64,000 nt of DNA from Sinomonas atrocyanea (GTDB taxonomy: Bacteria > Actinomycetota > Actinomycetes > Actinomycetales > Micrococcaceae): contig NZ_CP014518.1 in the NCBI RefSeq assembly GCF_001577305.1, positions 3,410,001 to 3,474,000 of the forward strand, given 5' to 3'. The notes below the pieces were generated by a model. That model searched no databases and was not told the DNA's origin. It worked only from the letters and a program-made list of their open reading frames with translations. The translations under genes and the position numbers were made by a program. Shown here piece by piece: positions 32,623 to 42,040 of the stretch (positions are counted from its first letter, which is position 1; each line of letters opens with the position of its first letter).

Positions 32623-34848
32623 ATGACTGAAGCCACCGTGCCGGAAGCCCCTGTCGCGAAGAAGGTGCCCTCGACGCGCGAGCACCACGGCGACGCCTTT
32701 GTGGACCCGTATGAATGGCTGCGCCAGAAGGACAACCCGGAGGTGGTCGCACACCTCGCAGCGGAGAACGCCTACACCGACGCCGTGACCGCCGGCCAGC
32801 AGCCCCTCCGCGATGCGATCTTCGAGGAGATCAAGCGCCGCACCCAGGAGACCGACCTCTCGGTGCCTGCCCGCAAGGACGGCTGGTGGTACTACGCGCG
32901 CACCGTGGAGGGCCAGCAGTACCCGATCTACTGCCGGGTCCGGGCGGACTCCGCCGGCGGACCGGCCCGCGGCGCCGTGGACGAGGGCACCCTGGACGCG
33001 TGGACGCCGCCGGCGGTGGTGCCCGGCACCGCGGTCCCCGGCGAGCAGGTGCTGCTGGATGGGAACGCCGAGGCCGAGGGCCACCCCTTCTTCGCGCTCG
33101 GCGGGGCGGCGGTCTCCCGCGACGGCACCCTGTACGCCTACTCGGTGGACACGGCCGGGGACGAGACCTTCACCCTGCGCGTGAAGGACCTCCGCACCGG
33201 GGAGCACCTGCCCGAGGTCATCGAGGGCGTGTTCTACGGCCTCGAGTTCGATCCTGACGGCTCGCGGCTGTTCTACATGGTCGCGGACGATTCGTGGCGG
33301 CCCTACCAGGTGCGCGTGCACGTGCTCGGCACGCCGCCGGAGCAGGACACGGTCCTGTACCAGGAGGACGATGTCGCGCAGTGGACCGGGATCGACCTCT
33401 CCTCGGACCGCCGCTGGCTCCTCGTGGGGATCGGCAACTCGGAGTACTCCGAGACCCGCATCCTCGACCTGGCCGATCCCGACGCCGCGCTCCGGCTCGT
33501 ACTGGGCCGCGAGGAGCGCATCCTGCACTCGGCCGAGCCGTTCGAGCATGGGGGCCGCACGAGGCTGCTGCTCCTGCACGACGGGCGTCCGCAAGGGCCC
33601 GAGGGCTCGGCGCCGAACAGCATGCTCTCCCTCGTGGACCTGTCCGAGACGTCCAAGCCCCTCTCCGAACAGCGCTGGTCGACCCTCGTTCCGCATGACG
33701 AGCAGGTCAAGGTGGAGGGGGCGGACGTCTCCGCGACGCATCTCATCGTCACGCTGCGCAGGGACACCGTCACCACCGTCCGCTTCGCACCCCTTGCGGA
33801 CGCCGTCGAGGCCGCGGACGCCGGCCGCACGCCGTCGTTCGTCGAGCCGCAGTTCGGCGAGGAGCTCTACACGGCGGGCGGCGGCGTCACCGAGCACGGC
33901 GCCCCGGTGGCCCGGCTGAGCTTCACCTCCTACGTCACTCCCCCGTGCGTCTACGACTACGTGCTGGCCACCGGCGAGCTGCTCCTGCGCAAGGAGACCC
34001 CCGTGCTCGGCGGGTATGACCCGGGCCAGTATGTGGCCGAGCGAGCCTGGGCGACGGCCGACGACGGCACTCGGGTCCCGCTGTCCGTGGTGCGGCGGGC
34101 GTCGGTCGAGCGGGACGGGACGAACCCGGCCCTCGTCTACGGGTACGGCTCGTACGAGGTGAGCATGGACCCGGCCTTCGCCATCGCCCGACTCAGCCTG
34201 CTGGACCGGGGCATCGTCTTCGTCGTCGCCCACGTGCGCGGCGGCGGCGAGCTGGGCCGGCACTGGTACGAGGACGGCAAGAAGCTGCACAAGCGGAACA
34301 CGTTCACCGACTTCGTGGCCGCCACGGACTGGGTCGCGTCCTCCGGATGGGCGGACCCGGCACGGATCGCCTGCATGGGCGGCTCCGCCGGCGGCCTCCT
34401 CATCGGCGCGGTGCTGAACCTGGCCCCGGAGAAGTACGCCGCCGCGGTCGCGCAAGTGCCGTTCGTGGACGCCCTCACCACGATCCTCGACCCCGAGCTG
34501 CCGCTGTCGGCCCTCGAGTGGGAGGAGTGGGGCAACCCGATCGAGGACGCCGAGGTCTACGCCTACATGAAGTCCTACACCCCGTACGAGAACATCCGCC
34601 GGGCCCCGTATCCGAAGGTGGCCGCCGTGACGAGCTTCAACGACACGCGGGTGCTGTACGTCGAGCCGGCCAAGTGGGTGCAGGCACTGCGCGCGGCCAC
34701 CACGTCGGGGCAGCCGATCGTGCTCAAGACCGAGATGGACGCCGGGCACGGCGGCGCGTCGGGACGCTACGAAGCGTGGAAGGAACGAGCCTGGGACTAC
34801 GCGTTCATCGCGGACGCCCTCGGCGCCCGCGAGCTCCTCCCGCGATGA
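32623..34848 (+). CDS. ptrB: Oligopeptidase B (prolyl-oligopeptidase family)
   Basis: Serine peptidase of 741 residues cleaving peptides after basic residues. An N-terminal beta-propeller covers about 75-425, and the alpha/beta-hydrolase domain carries S588 in GGSAGG and H709 in DAGHGG, with the Asp probably near 674. VRGGGELGRHWYEDGK is a family signature. The ATG at 32623 gives the expected N-terminal helix (DPYEWLRQ). It is cytosolic, with no signal peptide, and convergent with a permease gene via a mirror array. Confidence 0.93.
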   Translation: MTEATVPEAPVAKKVPSTREHHGDAFVDPYEWLRQKDNPEVVAHLAAENAYTDAVTAGQQPLRDAIFEEIKRRTQETDLSVPARKDGWWYYARTVEGQQYPIYCRVRADSAGGPARGAVDEGTLDAWTPPAVVPGTAVPGEQVLLDGNAEAEGHPFFALGGAAVSRDGTLYAYSVDTAGDETFTLRVKDLRTGEHLPEVIEGVFYGLEFDPDGSRLFYMVADDSWRPYQVRVHVLGTPPEQDTVLYQEDDVAQWTGIDLSSDRRWLLVGIGNSEYSETRILDLADPDAALRLVLGREERILHSAEPFEHGGRTRLLLLHDGRPQGPEGSAPNSMLSLVDLSETSKPLSEQRWSTLVPHDEQVKVEGADVSATHLIVTLRRDTVTTVRFAPLADAVEAADAGRTPSFVEPQFGEELYTAGGGVTEHGAPVARLSFTSYVTPPCVYDYVLATGELLLRKETPVLGGYDPGQYVAERAWATADDGTRVPLSVVRRASVERDGTNPALVYGYGSYEVSMDPAFAIARLSLLDRGIVFVVAHVRGGGELGRHWYEDGKKLHKRNTFTDFVAATDWVASSGWADPARIACMGGSAGGLLIGAVLNLAPEKYAAAVAQVPFVDALTTILDPELPLSALEWEEWGNPIEDAEVYAYMKSYTPYENIRRAPYPKVAAVTSFNDTRVLYVEPAKWVQALRAATTSGQPIVLKTEMDAGHGGASGRYEAWKERAWDYAFIADALGARELLPR

Positions 34849-34856
34849 TCCTGAAA

Positions 34857-34934
34857 GTCACCTCCTGAAGGCCACCTCCTGAAGGCCACCTCCTGGAGTC
34901 ACATCAGGTGACCTCCAGAAGGTGGCCCCAGGTG
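34857..34934. repeat. Mirror array, 14-nt period, forming a long hairpin
   Basis: Three direct units with core CACCTCCTG start at 34857, 34871 and 34885. Two inverted units start at 34907 and 34921. The segment 34884-34902 pairs with 34907-34927 over about 19 bp with two bulges and a 4-nt loop. It fills the gap between ptrB (+) and the permease gene (-). The unit family is the same as at 23.8 kb. The likely role is a bidirectional terminator. Confidence 0.85.
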
Positions 34935-34947
34935 GGCGTCGAGGACC

Positions 34948-36417
34948 TCAGGCGTTCGCGTCCGCGGTCTCCGCGTCGGTGTCCTCGGACGCGGGGGCCA
35001 GCGAGCCCTCGCGGCGCTTGACCAGAAGCCAGCCGAGCCAGAGGAGCAGCGCGATCACGGGGACGCTGAGGACCGTGTACAGGCCGATGGGGTACACCTC
35101 GCCGGTGGCCTTGTCCGTCATGGTGTCGAACGCGATGAGCACGGTGATCGCGGCCAGGGCGCCCAGGCCGAGCCAGCTCGTCCACGGCGAACCGGGCATG
35201 GGCAGGGTCGAGGCGGAGCCGCCCCGCTTCCTGCGCAGCATGAGCTGGCAGGCGAAGATGGAGCCCCAGGTGAAGATCACGCCGATCGAGGCAGTGTTGA
35301 GGGCGAGGTCGAAGGCGTGGGTCCCGCCAGCCCAGATGTTCACCAGGATGCCCACGAGGTAGACCGCGGCGATCGCGAGGATCGCGGCGTACGGCACCCG
35401 CCGCGAGGACATGCGGGTGAGCCAGTGCGGGGCGTGGCCGTTGTCCGCCATCGTGCGGAAGATCCGGCCGATCGAGTAGAGGCCGGTGTTGCACGAGCTG
35501 AGTGCGGCGGTGATGACCACGAGGTTCATGACGTCGCCGATCCAGCCCGCGCCGAGCTGGTCGAAGACAGTGACGAAGGGGCTGACCCCGGCCTTGTACT
35601 GGCCCGACGGGAGGAGCATGGCCAGCAGGAGCACGGACCCGACGTAGAAGACCACGATGCGCAGCACCACGGCGCGGATGGCGCGCGGCACCTCGCGCTG
35701 GGGGTCCTCCATCTCCCCGGCGGTGATGCCCACCAGCTCGATCGCGTTGTAGGCGAAGATCACGGCGTTGAGCACCAGGACCATGGCGAAGACGCCGTGC
35801 GGGAACATCCCCCCGTCGCCCGCCAGGAGGTTCGCGGGTGCGGCGCGGGTGGCGCCGATCTGGGTGTTGAGGACCACCATGACGGTCCCGGCGATGAGGA
35901 AGAGGCTGATGGCTCCGACCTTGAGCACGGACGCCCAGAACTCGAACTCGCCGAACGCCCTGACGCTCAGGAGATTCACGGCCACCAGCAGCACCAGGGC
36001 GCACACCGCCGAGACCTCGACGGGGACGTTGGGGAAGAAGTACTGGAAGTACAGGCCGATCGCGAGGAGTTCGGCGATGCCCGTCATGGCCCAGTTCACG
36101 AAGTACATCCAGCCGGAGAGGTACGCGCCCTTGGGGCCGAACATCTCCCCCGCGTAGCTCACGAACGAGCCCGAGGTCTGCCGGTACATGACCAGTTCGC
36201 CGAGCGCGCGCATGAGCAGGTACGCGATCGCGCCGGCGATCGCGTAGGAGAAGACGAGCGCGGGGCCGGTCGAGGCGAGGCGGCCGCCGGCTCCCATGAA
36301 CAGGCCGACGCCGATGGCGCCGCCCATCGCGATCATCTGCACATGGCGGCGGGTGAGGGACTTCTGGTAGCCCTCCGCGGAGACGGCGGCGGGCGAGGAA
36401 TGGTCGTGCACTGGCAA
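34948..36417 (-). CDS. APC-family amino-acid permease (L-asparagine permease-like)
   Basis: Proton-coupled amino-acid carrier, 489 residues with 12 hydrophobic segments. The N-terminal block RRHVQMIAMGGAIGVGLF followed by MGAGGRLASTGPAL matches the AnsP/GabP/AroP branch. FAYNAIELVGITAGEMEDP lies in the substrate region. It is closest in style to AnsP, but GABA or other amino acids are possible, and a gadB gene lies 13 kb away. The start is a TTG at 36417 with AAGGA 5 nt upstream; a GTG two codons later is the alternative. Confidence 0.82.
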   Translation of the reverse strand: MPVHDHSSPAAVSAEGYQKSLTRRHVQMIAMGGAIGVGLFMGAGGRLASTGPALVFSYAIAGAIAYLLMRALGELVMYRQTSGSFVSYAGEMFGPKGAYLSGWMYFVNWAMTGIAELLAIGLYFQYFFPNVPVEVSAVCALVLLVAVNLLSVRAFGEFEFWASVLKVGAISLFLIAGTVMVVLNTQIGATRAAPANLLAGDGGMFPHGVFAMVLVLNAVIFAYNAIELVGITAGEMEDPQREVPRAIRAVVLRIVVFYVGSVLLLAMLLPSGQYKAGVSPFVTVFDQLGAGWIGDVMNLVVITAALSSCNTGLYSIGRIFRTMADNGHAPHWLTRMSSRRVPYAAILAIAAVYLVGILVNIWAGGTHAFDLALNTASIGVIFTWGSIFACQLMLRRKRGGSASTLPMPGSPWTSWLGLGALAAITVLIAFDTMTDKATGEVYPIGLYTVLSVPVIALLLWLGWLLVKRREGSLAPASEDTDAETADANA

Positions 36418-36492
36418 AGCGGTCCTTCGAGAGGCGTGCCCGCGCCGGCCGGCCCGGGCCGCCGTCCAGTGTAAGCACCCGCGGCGTGCCCC

Positions 36493-36516
36493 AGATCTGC
36501 GCTGTGGCGCAGGTCT
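36493..36516. terminator. 10-bp hairpin between ackA and the permease
   Basis: AGATCTGCGC (36493-36502) pairs with GCGCAGGTCT (36507-36516) around a TGTG loop, with one G-T pair. It lies in the 187-nt gap, 89 nt after the ackA stop and 76 nt before the permease start, with no U-run. It may end the pta-ackA transcript or belong to the permease leader. Nothing else stands out in this gap. Confidence 0.4.
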
Positions 36517-36604
36517 CGTGTGGCGCGCGCCTCACCCACCGCGGTGACCTCGCGCTCCCACGGCGCGACCTGGTGCTCCCCCCCGGGTGAGCTCGCGGAT
36601 CGGG

Positions 36605-37768
36605 CTAGCGGGGCACGGCGGCGCGGACGACGGCGGCCGTCGCCTCCGCGATCGCCCTCTCCTCGTCGGTGGGAACCACCAGCAGCTGGATGGCGGAATC
36701 GGGGGACGAGACCGTCCGGGGCTCCTTCGAGCGGACGGCGTTGAGGCCCTCGTCGAGCAGCACGCCGAGGGCGCCGAGGCGGGCGGCCACGCGGGCCCGG
36801 AACGCGGCGGAGTTCTCCCCGATCCCGGCGGTGAACACGATGGCCTTCGCCCCGCCGACCGCGACGTGGTAGCCGCCGATGTACTTCGCGAGCCGGTACG
36901 ACGCCACGTCGAGGGCCACCTGCGCGCGCCGGTCCCCGCTCTCGGCGGCCTCCACGACGGTGCGCATGTCGTTCGAGCCCGCGAGCGCCTTGAGTCCGGA
37001 CTCGCGGTTGAGGAGGTCGTCGATCTCGTCCGCACCGTGGCCCTGCCGGGCGAGGAACACGAGGATCGAGGGGTCGAGGTCGCCGGAGCGCGTGCCCATG
37101 ACGAGGCCCTCGAGCGGGGTGAACCCCATGGACGTGTCGATGCTCTCCCCGCCCTGCACGGCTGTGGCGGACACGCCGTTGCCGAGGTGGAGCACCACGC
37201 CGTCGAACTCCTCCGGGGCGATCCCCAGGAGCTCGGCCGCACGCCCGGCGACGTACTGGTGCGAGGTGCCGTGGAAGCCGTAGCGGCGGATCCCATGGTG
37301 CGTGTACAGCCAGTTGGGCACGGCGTAGCGCCATGCGTGCTCGGGGATGGTGCGGTGGTAGGCCGTGTCGAAGACGGCCACCTGCGGCATCTCGGGCCAC
37401 TTGGAGGCGATGGCGCGCAGGCCCAGCACGTTGGCGGGGTTGTGGAGCGGTGCGAGCGGATTGAGCCGCTCGATGGCGCGGGTGATCTCGTTGTTCACGA
37501 GGACCGGCTCCGAGAACCGCTCGCCCCCGTGGACCACGCGGTGCCCCACGGCGTCGACCGTGCGGTCGCCGAGCACGCGGTGCAGCTCGGCATCGACCTG
37601 GCCGAGCGCCTCGGCATGGTCCGCAGGACCGCCGTCGAACCCGATCCGCTCGATCAGCCCCTCGGCGAGGACCGCGGGCTCCGGCTCCCGGCCGCCGTCG
37701 GCCTCCCCGACGTCGCGGAGCTGGTACTTCAGGGAGGACGAGCCGGAGTTGATGACGAGGACGAGCAC
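36605..37768 (-). CDS. ackA: Acetate kinase
   Basis: Converts acetyl phosphate and ADP to acetate and ATP (387 residues). The N-terminal phosphate motif VINSGSSSLKY has N7. HRVVHGGERF, YGFHGTSH, MGTRSGDLDP and FTAGIGENS follow in order, as in the ASKHA family. The GTG at 37768 has AAGGAG at 6 nt and is preferred; the open frame upstream is a pta shadow. It forms an operon with pta, with a 47-nt gap. Confidence 0.96.
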   Translation of the reverse strand: MLVLVINSGSSSLKYQLRDVGEADGGREPEPAVLAEGLIERIGFDGGPADHAEALGQVDAELHRVLGDRTVDAVGHRVVHGGERFSEPVLVNNEITRAIERLNPLAPLHNPANVLGLRAIASKWPEMPQVAVFDTAYHRTIPEHAWRYAVPNWLYTHHGIRRYGFHGTSHQYVAGRAAELLGIAPEEFDGVVLHLGNGVSATAVQGGESIDTSMGFTPLEGLVMGTRSGDLDPSILVFLARQGHGADEIDDLLNRESGLKALAGSNDMRTVVEAAESGDRRAQVALDVASYRLAKYIGGYHVAVGGAKAIVFTAGIGENSAAFRARVAARLGALGVLLDEGLNAVRSKEPRTVSSPDSAIQLLVVPTDEERAIAEATAAVVRAAVPR

Positions 37769-37815
37769 GCGGGACTCCTTCGGACGGGGCAGGACGGGGC
37801 GGACCTGGACTGGGG

Positions 37816-39921
37816 CTAGACGGCCTGGGCGGCGGGCTGGGCGGCGGCGCGGACGCTCTGGGCCTGGATGGCGGTGATGGCGACGGTGTTGACGATGTCC
37901 TCGACGGTGCAGCCGCGGGAGAGGTCGTTGACCGGCTTGCGCAGCCCCTGCAGGACGGGGCCGACGGCGACGGCCCCGGAGGACTGCTGGACCGCCTTGT
38001 AGGTGTTGTTGCCCGTGTTCAGGTCCGGGAAGATGAACACGGTCGCCTGCCCGGCGACGTCGGACCCGGGCAGCTTCGAGGCCGCGATGGAGGCGTCCAC
38101 GGCGGCGTCGTACTGGATGGGCCCCTCCACGGCCAGGTCCGGGCGGTGGCCGCGGACCAGCTCGGTGGCGCGGCGGACCTTGTCCACGGCCTCCCCCGAC
38201 CCCGAGAGCCCGGTCGAGTAGGAGAGCATCGCAACCCTCGGCTCGACGCCGAACTCGGCGGCCGTCTCCGCCGACGCCAGCGCGATGTCCGCGAGCTGCT
38301 CCTCGTTCGGCTCCGGGTTCACGGCGCAGTCCCCGTAGACGAGCACGCGGTCCGCCATGAGCATGAGGAACACCGAGGAGACGATCTTGACGCCGGGCTT
38401 GGTCTTGACGAATTCCAGCGCCGGCCGGATGGTGTGGGCTGTCGTGTGCGCGGCGCCGGAGACCATGCCGTCCTTGATCCCGAGCTGGACCATCATGGTG
38501 CCGAAGTAGCTCACATCGAGCATGACCTCGAGGGCCTTGGCGAGGTCGACGCCGCGGTGGGCGCGCAGCCGGGCGTACTCCTCGGCGAACCGCTCGCGCA
38601 GCGGCGACGAGGCCGGGTCCACCACGTCGATGCCCTCGAGCGGGACGCCGTTGGCGGCCGCGATCTCCCGGACCTGGCTCTCGTTGCCCAGGAGCGTCAG
38701 GTCGCACACGTCGCGGCGGTGGAGGATGTCCGCCGCCCGCAGGATGCGCACGTCCGTGCCCTCGGGCAGCACGATCCGCGTGCGCTGCGCGCGCGCCCGG
38801 CCGATGAGCTCGTGCAGGAAGCGCAGGGGCGTCATCGTGTCGGGGCGGGGCAGGTTGAGCCGCTCGACGAGCTCGTCGTCGTCCACGTGCCGGGCCCACG
38901 CCCCCAGGGCGGAGGCGACCTTGCGGCGGTGGCCTGTCCAGATCTCGCTGCGGACCTCGGAGACGGCGCGGGCGGCGCGGTAGGTGTCGCCCTCGTAGGC
39001 GAAGACCGGGAAGGGGGCCTGCGCGAGCAGCGGCAGGATGTGCGCATCCGGTGCGAGGCCGCCGGTGAGGATCATCGCCGCCGGCACGGGGAACTCGGGG
39101 GAGAACGTCGAGGCGAGGGCACCGACCATGACGTCGGCGCGGTCGCCGGGGACGATCACCAGGTCGCCGTTCTCGAGCGCGCCGATGAAGTTCGCCACGC
39201 TCATGGCCGCGACCTTCACGCCGCTGACCTCACGCTCCATGTCCGCGCTCCCGGCGATCTGCCGCAGCGCGAGCGCCCCCGAGACTTCCCCGGTGGTGGG
39301 CCGGGAGATCTCAGCGAGCTCGGGCAGCACGTACACCGGCCGGTGGGAGACCCCGGGCCGGATGGCGGCCCTGATCGCGTCCATCGCCTCGGGCTCGGCG
39401 CGGTTGACCATCATCACGAGGAGGCTGCAGCGGGCGGCATACAGCTCCTTGCGCGCCACGTCGACGGCGTCGGCGATCTCCTCCGGGGTGCGGTCCCGGC
39501 CGCTCACGACGGCGAGCATGGGGCAGCCGAGGTCATTGGAGAGGCGGGCGTTGAGGGCGAACTCGACAGCCGAGTCCTGCCCGGTCAGGTCGGTGCCCTC
39601 GACGATCACGATGTCCACACGGGAGGCGATCTCCGCAAAGACCTCGACGCAGCGCGCGTCGATCTCCTCGCGCTGGCCCTCGGCGAGGAGCCGACGGACC
39701 TCGCGGGCGGAGAGCCCGCCGCGGCACACCGCCGGGTCGAGGCCGAACCGCGAGCGCATGAGGGCCACCATGGGGTCGTCGTCCGGCTGCTCGGCCATCG
39801 CCACCGGCTTGAAGAATCCGATGCTCCCCGTGCGCGCGTGGAGGGCCTCGGCCACCCCGAGGGCGATGAGCGACTTCCCCGAGCCCGGGGTGGTGGCGCT
39901 GACGTAGATGCCTCGTGACAT
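37816..39921 (-). CDS. pta: Phosphate acetyltransferase, long type
   Basis: Converts acetyl-CoA and phosphate to acetyl phosphate, 701 residues, the long (class II) form. The N-terminal dethiobiotin-synthase-like P-loop domain has TTPGSGKS at 10-17. A DRTGG-type regulatory domain occupies the middle. The catalytic PTA domain from about 370 carries LPEGTDVRIL, MVSGAAHTTA and PDLNTGNNTYK. The ATG at 39921 has AGGAG upstream. Together with AckA it handles acetate overflow from acyl-CoA breakdown. Confidence 0.95.
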   Translation of the reverse strand: MSRGIYVSATTPGSGKSLIALGVAEALHARTGSIGFFKPVAMAEQPDDDPMVALMRSRFGLDPAVCRGGLSAREVRRLLAEGQREEIDARCVEVFAEIASRVDIVIVEGTDLTGQDSAVEFALNARLSNDLGCPMLAVVSGRDRTPEEIADAVDVARKELYAARCSLLVMMVNRAEPEAMDAIRAAIRPGVSHRPVYVLPELAEISRPTTGEVSGALALRQIAGSADMEREVSGVKVAAMSVANFIGALENGDLVIVPGDRADVMVGALASTFSPEFPVPAAMILTGGLAPDAHILPLLAQAPFPVFAYEGDTYRAARAVSEVRSEIWTGHRRKVASALGAWARHVDDDELVERLNLPRPDTMTPLRFLHELIGRARAQRTRIVLPEGTDVRILRAADILHRRDVCDLTLLGNESQVREIAAANGVPLEGIDVVDPASSPLRERFAEEYARLRAHRGVDLAKALEVMLDVSYFGTMMVQLGIKDGMVSGAAHTTAHTIRPALEFVKTKPGVKIVSSVFLMLMADRVLVYGDCAVNPEPNEEQLADIALASAETAAEFGVEPRVAMLSYSTGLSGSGEAVDKVRRATELVRGHRPDLAVEGPIQYDAAVDASIAASKLPGSDVAGQATVFIFPDLNTGNNTYKAVQQSSGAVAVGPVLQGLRKPVNDLSRGCTVEDIVNTVAITAIQAQSVRAAAQPAAQAV

Positions 39922-40024
39922 GTGGGCTCCTGTTCGGGTGCCGCCGGCCTGGTCAGGACCAGTCTTGCAGGTCGTCGGCACCCGCGCCCTGCCCCTCGGC
40001 GGCGGGTCTCGGGCGGTGTGCTCC

Positions 40025-40070
40025 TTGACACGTCCGGGGGTCATGGGATTACCTAATGAACATTCGGTAA
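40025..40070 (+). promoter_or_regulatory. paaI-paaK promoter with candidate PaaR operator
   Basis: A perfect -35 TTGACA lies at 40025-40030; a weak -10 (GATTAC, 40048-40053) is 17 nt away. A 22-bp imperfect palindrome at 40049-40070 has ends TTACC and GGTAA. Read on the minus strand it starts TTACCGAATGTTCATT and matches the paaA site in 13 of 16 positions. It would block the promoter if occupied. Confidence 0.7.
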
Positions 40071-40091
40071 AGAATTGCGAGAAGGTGCCCC

Positions 40092-40553
40092 ATGAGCGAA
40101 GCTGCTCCCGCCCACACGCTGGCCCACCCGATCCTCACGGACGACTACGCGACGGAATGGATGGGCCTGTCGGTCCTCGACCTCGGGGACGGCACGGCCA
40201 CCGTGTCCACGACACTGCGGCGGGAGATGCTCAACGGCTTCGGCATCGCCCACGGCGGGATGCTCTTCGCCATCGCCGACTCTGCCTTCGCCCTCGCGTG
40301 CAACCCGCACACGCCCGAGGAGGGCCACAACACCATCACGGTCGCCGCCGGCGTCGACGTGAACTTCCTCGCCCCCGCCCACGAGGGCGAGCTCATCACG
40401 GCCGTCGCCGCCCGCCGGGCCAACGCCGGCCGCAGCGGCCTCTACGACATCCAGGTCTTCGCCTCCCCCGCGGACACCCCCCACACGGCGGAGGCCCCCG
40501 GCCGCCTCGTGGTCGAGTTCCGCGGCCGGTCCCGGACCATCCCCCAGCGCTAG
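40092..40553 (+). CDS. paaI: Phenylacetyl-CoA thioesterase (hotdog fold)
   Basis: Hotdog-fold thioesterase of 153 residues that releases CoA from blocked hydroxyphenylacetyl-CoA intermediates. The family core NGFGIAHGGMLFAIADSAFALACN includes HGG at 54-56 and the catalytic D63. The ATG at 40092 has a GAAGGTG ribosome site. It is the first gene before paaK on the same strand, behind the shared operator. Confidence 0.92.
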   Translation: MSEAAPAHTLAHPILTDDYATEWMGLSVLDLGDGTATVSTTLRREMLNGFGIAHGGMLFAIADSAFALACNPHTPEEGHNTITVAAGVDVNFLAPAHEGELITAVAARRANAGRSGLYDIQVFASPADTPHTAEAPGRLVVEFRGRSRTIPQR

Positions 40554-40578
40554 CCGGGCCGCTCGGCCCGGCGGCAGA

Positions 40579-40606
40579 GCACGACGGCGCGTGGCCGCCG
40601 TCGTGC
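40579..40606. terminator. 11-bp hairpin between paaI and paaK
   Basis: GCACGACGGCG (40579-40589) pairs perfectly with CGCCGTCGTGC (40596-40606), loop 6 nt. The stem sequence equals the outer part of the hairpin at 21298-21347. It may attenuate transcription into paaK or stabilise the paaI message. Confidence 0.5.
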
Positions 40607-40662
40607 GCCGCGGACCGCCGCTCCCCCCGCACCGACCCCGCCCCTCCCCAGCCGACAACGAA

Positions 40663-42027
40663 GTGAGCACCGCAGTGACCCAGACCGCATCCGCCCCCGA
40701 GACACCCACCGCCTCAGCCTTCGGCCCCGCCGTCCTCGACGCCGAGGAGACGATGAGCCGCGACGAGATCGAGGCCCTGCAGCTGACCCGCCTCAAGGAG
40801 ACGGTCAAGTACGCCTACGAGCGCGTGCCCCACTACACGCGCAAGTTCGACGAGGCCGGGGTCCGCCCCGAGGACCTCAAGGAGCTCGACGACCTCGCCA
40901 AGTTCCCGTACACCACGAAGGAGGACCTCCGCGAGGAGTACCCGTTCGGCATGTTCGCCGTGCCGATGAACCAGGTCACCCGCATCCACGCCTCCTCCGG
41001 CACCACGGGCCGCCCCACCGTGGTCGGGTACACGAAGCAGGACCTCGACACCTGGGCCACGATCGTGGCGCGCTGCTTCCGCGCGGCCGGCGTGCGCCCC
41101 GGGATGAAGGTCCACAACGCCTACGGCTACGGCCTCTTCACCGGCGGCCTCGGCGCGCACTCGGGCATCGAGAAGCTCGGCGCCACGGTCATCCCGATGT
41201 CCGGCGGCCAGACAGAGAAGCAGATCCAGCTCATCGAGGACTTCGCCCCGGACGCCATCTGCTGCACGCCGACCTACCTGCTCACCATCGGCGACGCGAT
41301 GCTGCACAAGGGCCTCGACCCCCGCAAGACCTCGCTCAAGTACGCCGTGCTCGGCGCCGAGCCATGGACCAACGAGATGCGCGCCGAGCTCGAGGAGATG
41401 TTCGGCCTCAAGGCCTCGGACATCTACGGCCTCTCCGAGGTCATGGGCCCGGGCGTGGCGGGCGAGTCCGTCGAGACCCAGGACGGCTCGCACATCTGGG
41501 AGGACCACTTCCGCCCAGAGATCGTGGACCCGTTCGACCTGACGAAGACCAAGGCCGACGGCGAGACGGGCGAGCTCGTCTTCACGTCCCTGACCAAGCA
41601 GGCCCTGCCGATCATCCGGTACCGCACCAAGGACCTCTCCACCCTGCTGCCGGGCACCGCCCGGCCGGGGCACCGCCGCATGGGCCGCATCTCGGGCCGC
41701 ACGGACGACATGATCATCCTGCGCGGGGTGAACCTGTTCCCCTCGCAGATCGAGGAGATCGCCCTGCGCATCCCGGAGCTGAGCCCGCACTTCCAGCTCG
41801 TCCTGACCCGCCCCGAGGGCCGCCGCATGGACGAGCTCACCGTCAGGATCGAGCCGCGCGACGGCACCACGCCTGAGCAGCGCGACGCGGCCGGCGCAAC
41901 GCTGCGCCAGCAGATCAAGATCCACATCGGCTCCTCGTGCCGGATCGACGTCGTGGAGCCCGGCTCGCTCGAGCGCTCCAACGGCAAGCTCCGCCGCATC
42001 TACGACCTGCGCGAGAAGCAGGCCTGA
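40663..42027 (+). CDS. paaK: Phenylacetate-CoA ligase
   Basis: AMP-forming ligase (454 residues) that starts the pathway by making phenylacetyl-CoA. The P-loop-like SSGTTGRPT lies at 111-119. NAYGYGLFTGGLGAHSG, IYGLSEVMGPGVAGE and GRTDDMIILRGVN are strong PaaK signatures. The start is uncertain: GTGs at 40663 and 40675 both lack a good ribosome site, and the first 30 residues are unconserved. It is transcribed with paaI and ends at a strong terminator. Confidence 0.95.
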   Translation: MSTAVTQTASAPETPTASAFGPAVLDAEETMSRDEIEALQLTRLKETVKYAYERVPHYTRKFDEAGVRPEDLKELDDLAKFPYTTKEDLREEYPFGMFAVPMNQVTRIHASSGTTGRPTVVGYTKQDLDTWATIVARCFRAAGVRPGMKVHNAYGYGLFTGGLGAHSGIEKLGATVIPMSGGQTEKQIQLIEDFAPDAICCTPTYLLTIGDAMLHKGLDPRKTSLKYAVLGAEPWTNEMRAELEEMFGLKASDIYGLSEVMGPGVAGESVETQDGSHIWEDHFRPEIVDPFDLTKTKADGETGELVFTSLTKQALPIIRYRTKDLSTLLPGTARPGHRRMGRISGRTDDMIILRGVNLFPSQIEEIALRIPELSPHFQLVLTRPEGRRMDELTVRIEPRDGTTPEQRDAAGATLRQQIKIHIGSSCRIDVVEPGSLERSNGKLRRIYDLREKQA

Positions 42028-42040
42028 GCCACACCGTCCG

